Below, in pieces: positions 5,689-6,340 of a stretch of 6,340 bases of DNA. Both the position numbers and the translations under genes were made by a program. Under the pieces are notes generated by a model, which saw only the letters and a list, made by a program, of their open reading frames with translations, had not been told where the DNA came from and did no database searches. The first letter of the stretch is position 1. Each line of letters opens with the position of its first letter. This DNA is from SAR202 cluster bacterium AC-647-N09_OGT_505m. GTDB taxonomy: Bacteria > Chloroflexota > Dehalococcoidia > UBA2985. Location: contig VEXC01000029.1 of NCBI GenBank assembly GCA_009391225.1, forward strand, positions 1 to 6,340. Direction: 5' to 3'.

Positions 5689-6340
5689 CAGTTTCAGCTT
5701 GCGTAAGGGGTAGAGCAGCACCATCCTGATGAGACAGACAAACACGCCGTATCTGGGGCATATGGGATGTGGGACGCCGCTCGTATCCTCAGCCCACCAT
5801 GGTTGCGATGTACGGCGGCTTTGGGCTAGGTGAGATACCGTTATCCCAGGCCATTGTGGTCTGGATTAGGTTGTTTGACACTGTTGGTGGCTACGGTAGT
5901 GCTGTCCCCGCTGGTATCACAGGCGCAGCGTATCCGGCGTAGGAGTAGATGGTACTTTCCAGCGTAACTATGGTGGATTCACAATGTCAGCATCGAGGGA
6001 TAGTCATTGGATAGTCTATGACCGACTTCGCTACCACGAGCTATTTCTGGAACAGATGATTAGAGTCTCATATCAGATATCTGAGTTTCTGACTATCGCA
6101 AGAACATCAACATTTCGAGTCCGGTACAGGATGACGTGGCAATCTGGTGTGGGTGATGATGAGCCTTCCAATCCCAATTGGCAATATTGGGCTATGAAAG
6201 ATGGGATTATCGTTGGTTGCCGCTGCTGCCTTTCTTAAGACACTATTCACTATTAAAGATGTAGAGAATCCACTACTCAAACGCAACCTGGCCAGAAGCA
6301 GCGTCCACTGTCCATGGGCCACAATAGCGCCTTCGGCGGC
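5689..6340. other. Gene-poor right flank
   Basis: Besides the weak frame at 5984-6238, there is a plus-strand frame from ATG 5799 to TAG 5942 (47 codons, open back to 5733), encoding MYGGFGLGEIPLSQAIVVW in its early part. It has no ribosome binding site and no recognisable family. An ATG at 6314 opens nine codons to the window edge without a clear ribosome binding site. No tRNA, clear terminator or repeat array was found. The stretch may be intergenic or eroded coding sequence. Confidence 0.4.
5984..6238 (+). CDS. Hypothetical protein (84 aa), weak
   Basis: The frame runs from ATG 5984 to TAA 6236-6238. GGTGG at 5972-5976 lies 7 nt upstream and could serve as a ribosome binding site. The first half (WIVYDRLRYHELFLEQMIRV) looks helical. 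The second half contains GDDEPSNPNWQYW and ends CRCCLS. I recognise no family, motif, signal peptide or membrane segment. The composition, with clustered Trp and Cys near the end, looks more like a chance or decayed frame than a conserved protein. It is divergent from the AOR gene. Confidence 0.22.
   Translation: MSASRDSHWIVYDRLRYHELFLEQMIRVSYQISEFLTIARTSTFRVRYRMTWQSGVGDDEPSNPNWQYWAMKDGIIVGCRCCLS

Noticed and set aside
5799..5942. 47-residue frame MVAMYGGFGLGE..., faintly like a flippase-type membrane segment
   Set aside because: No ribosome binding site, too short, and the resemblance is only a GG-G-E pattern.
6107..6322. 71-residue minus-strand frame at the right end
   Set aside because: Overlaps the plus-strand frame at 5984-6238 and shows no motif, ribosome binding site or family likeness.

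Overview
The window is bacterial DNA of moderate GC. It holds a tRNA gene with an encoded CCA end, Shine-Dalgarno sequences of the AGGAGG type and sigma70-like promoters. A tungsten/molybdenum aldehyde:ferredoxin oxidoreductase family enzyme, a stand-alone PEP-utilising mobile-domain protein, an alpha/beta hydrolase and a putative glutaredoxin-like selenoprotein together suggest an uncultured environmental bacterium. A Chloroflexota/SAR202-like origin is possible, but the sequence does not prove it. No mobile element, CRISPR array or integrase is visible.

Left part (1-869). The left edge cuts a minus-strand gene whose 18 visible codons look like a signal peptide. Divergent from it, on the plus strand, is a 45-residue arginine-rich single-span membrane protein (232-369) with a strong ribosome binding site. 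Next comes the most interesting locus. A short glutaredoxin-like reading frame reaches an in-frame TGA at 711-713, then two more codons and a TAG (Sec-Thr-Phe-stop). A perfect 6-bp hairpin with a GGUCA loop starts 13 nt after the TGA, which is the geometry of a bacterial SECIS element. This fits a selenoprotein of the 'UXX-star' type, with selenocysteine third from the C-terminus. The track-style stop at TGA is therefore probably not the real end. A terminator-like hairpin and a tRNA-Asp(GUC) gene follow.

Middle and right part (889-5583). Three minus-strand genes lie in a row. Reading 5' to 3' on the minus strand they are the 628-residue AOR-family oxidoreductase (5583-3697), a 519-residue protein with a C-terminal PEP-utilising phosphohistidine domain but no ATP-grasp domain (3446-1887), and a 298-residue alpha/beta hydrolase (1785-889). 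Gaps of 250 and 101 bp argue against tight translational coupling; a single long transcript is possible but not shown. The AOR gene has the clearest signals: a TTGAAT-17-TATCAT promoter inside an inverted repeat and an AGGAGGTGA ribosome binding site. The 250-bp gap at 3447-3696 holds no convincing gene or terminator.

Right end (5689-6340). Over 600 bp contains only one weak 84-residue reading frame and a still weaker 47-codon one. It may be intergenic or decayed coding sequence. No selA, selB, selC or selD is in the window, so selenocysteine decoding would have to be encoded elsewhere in the genome.
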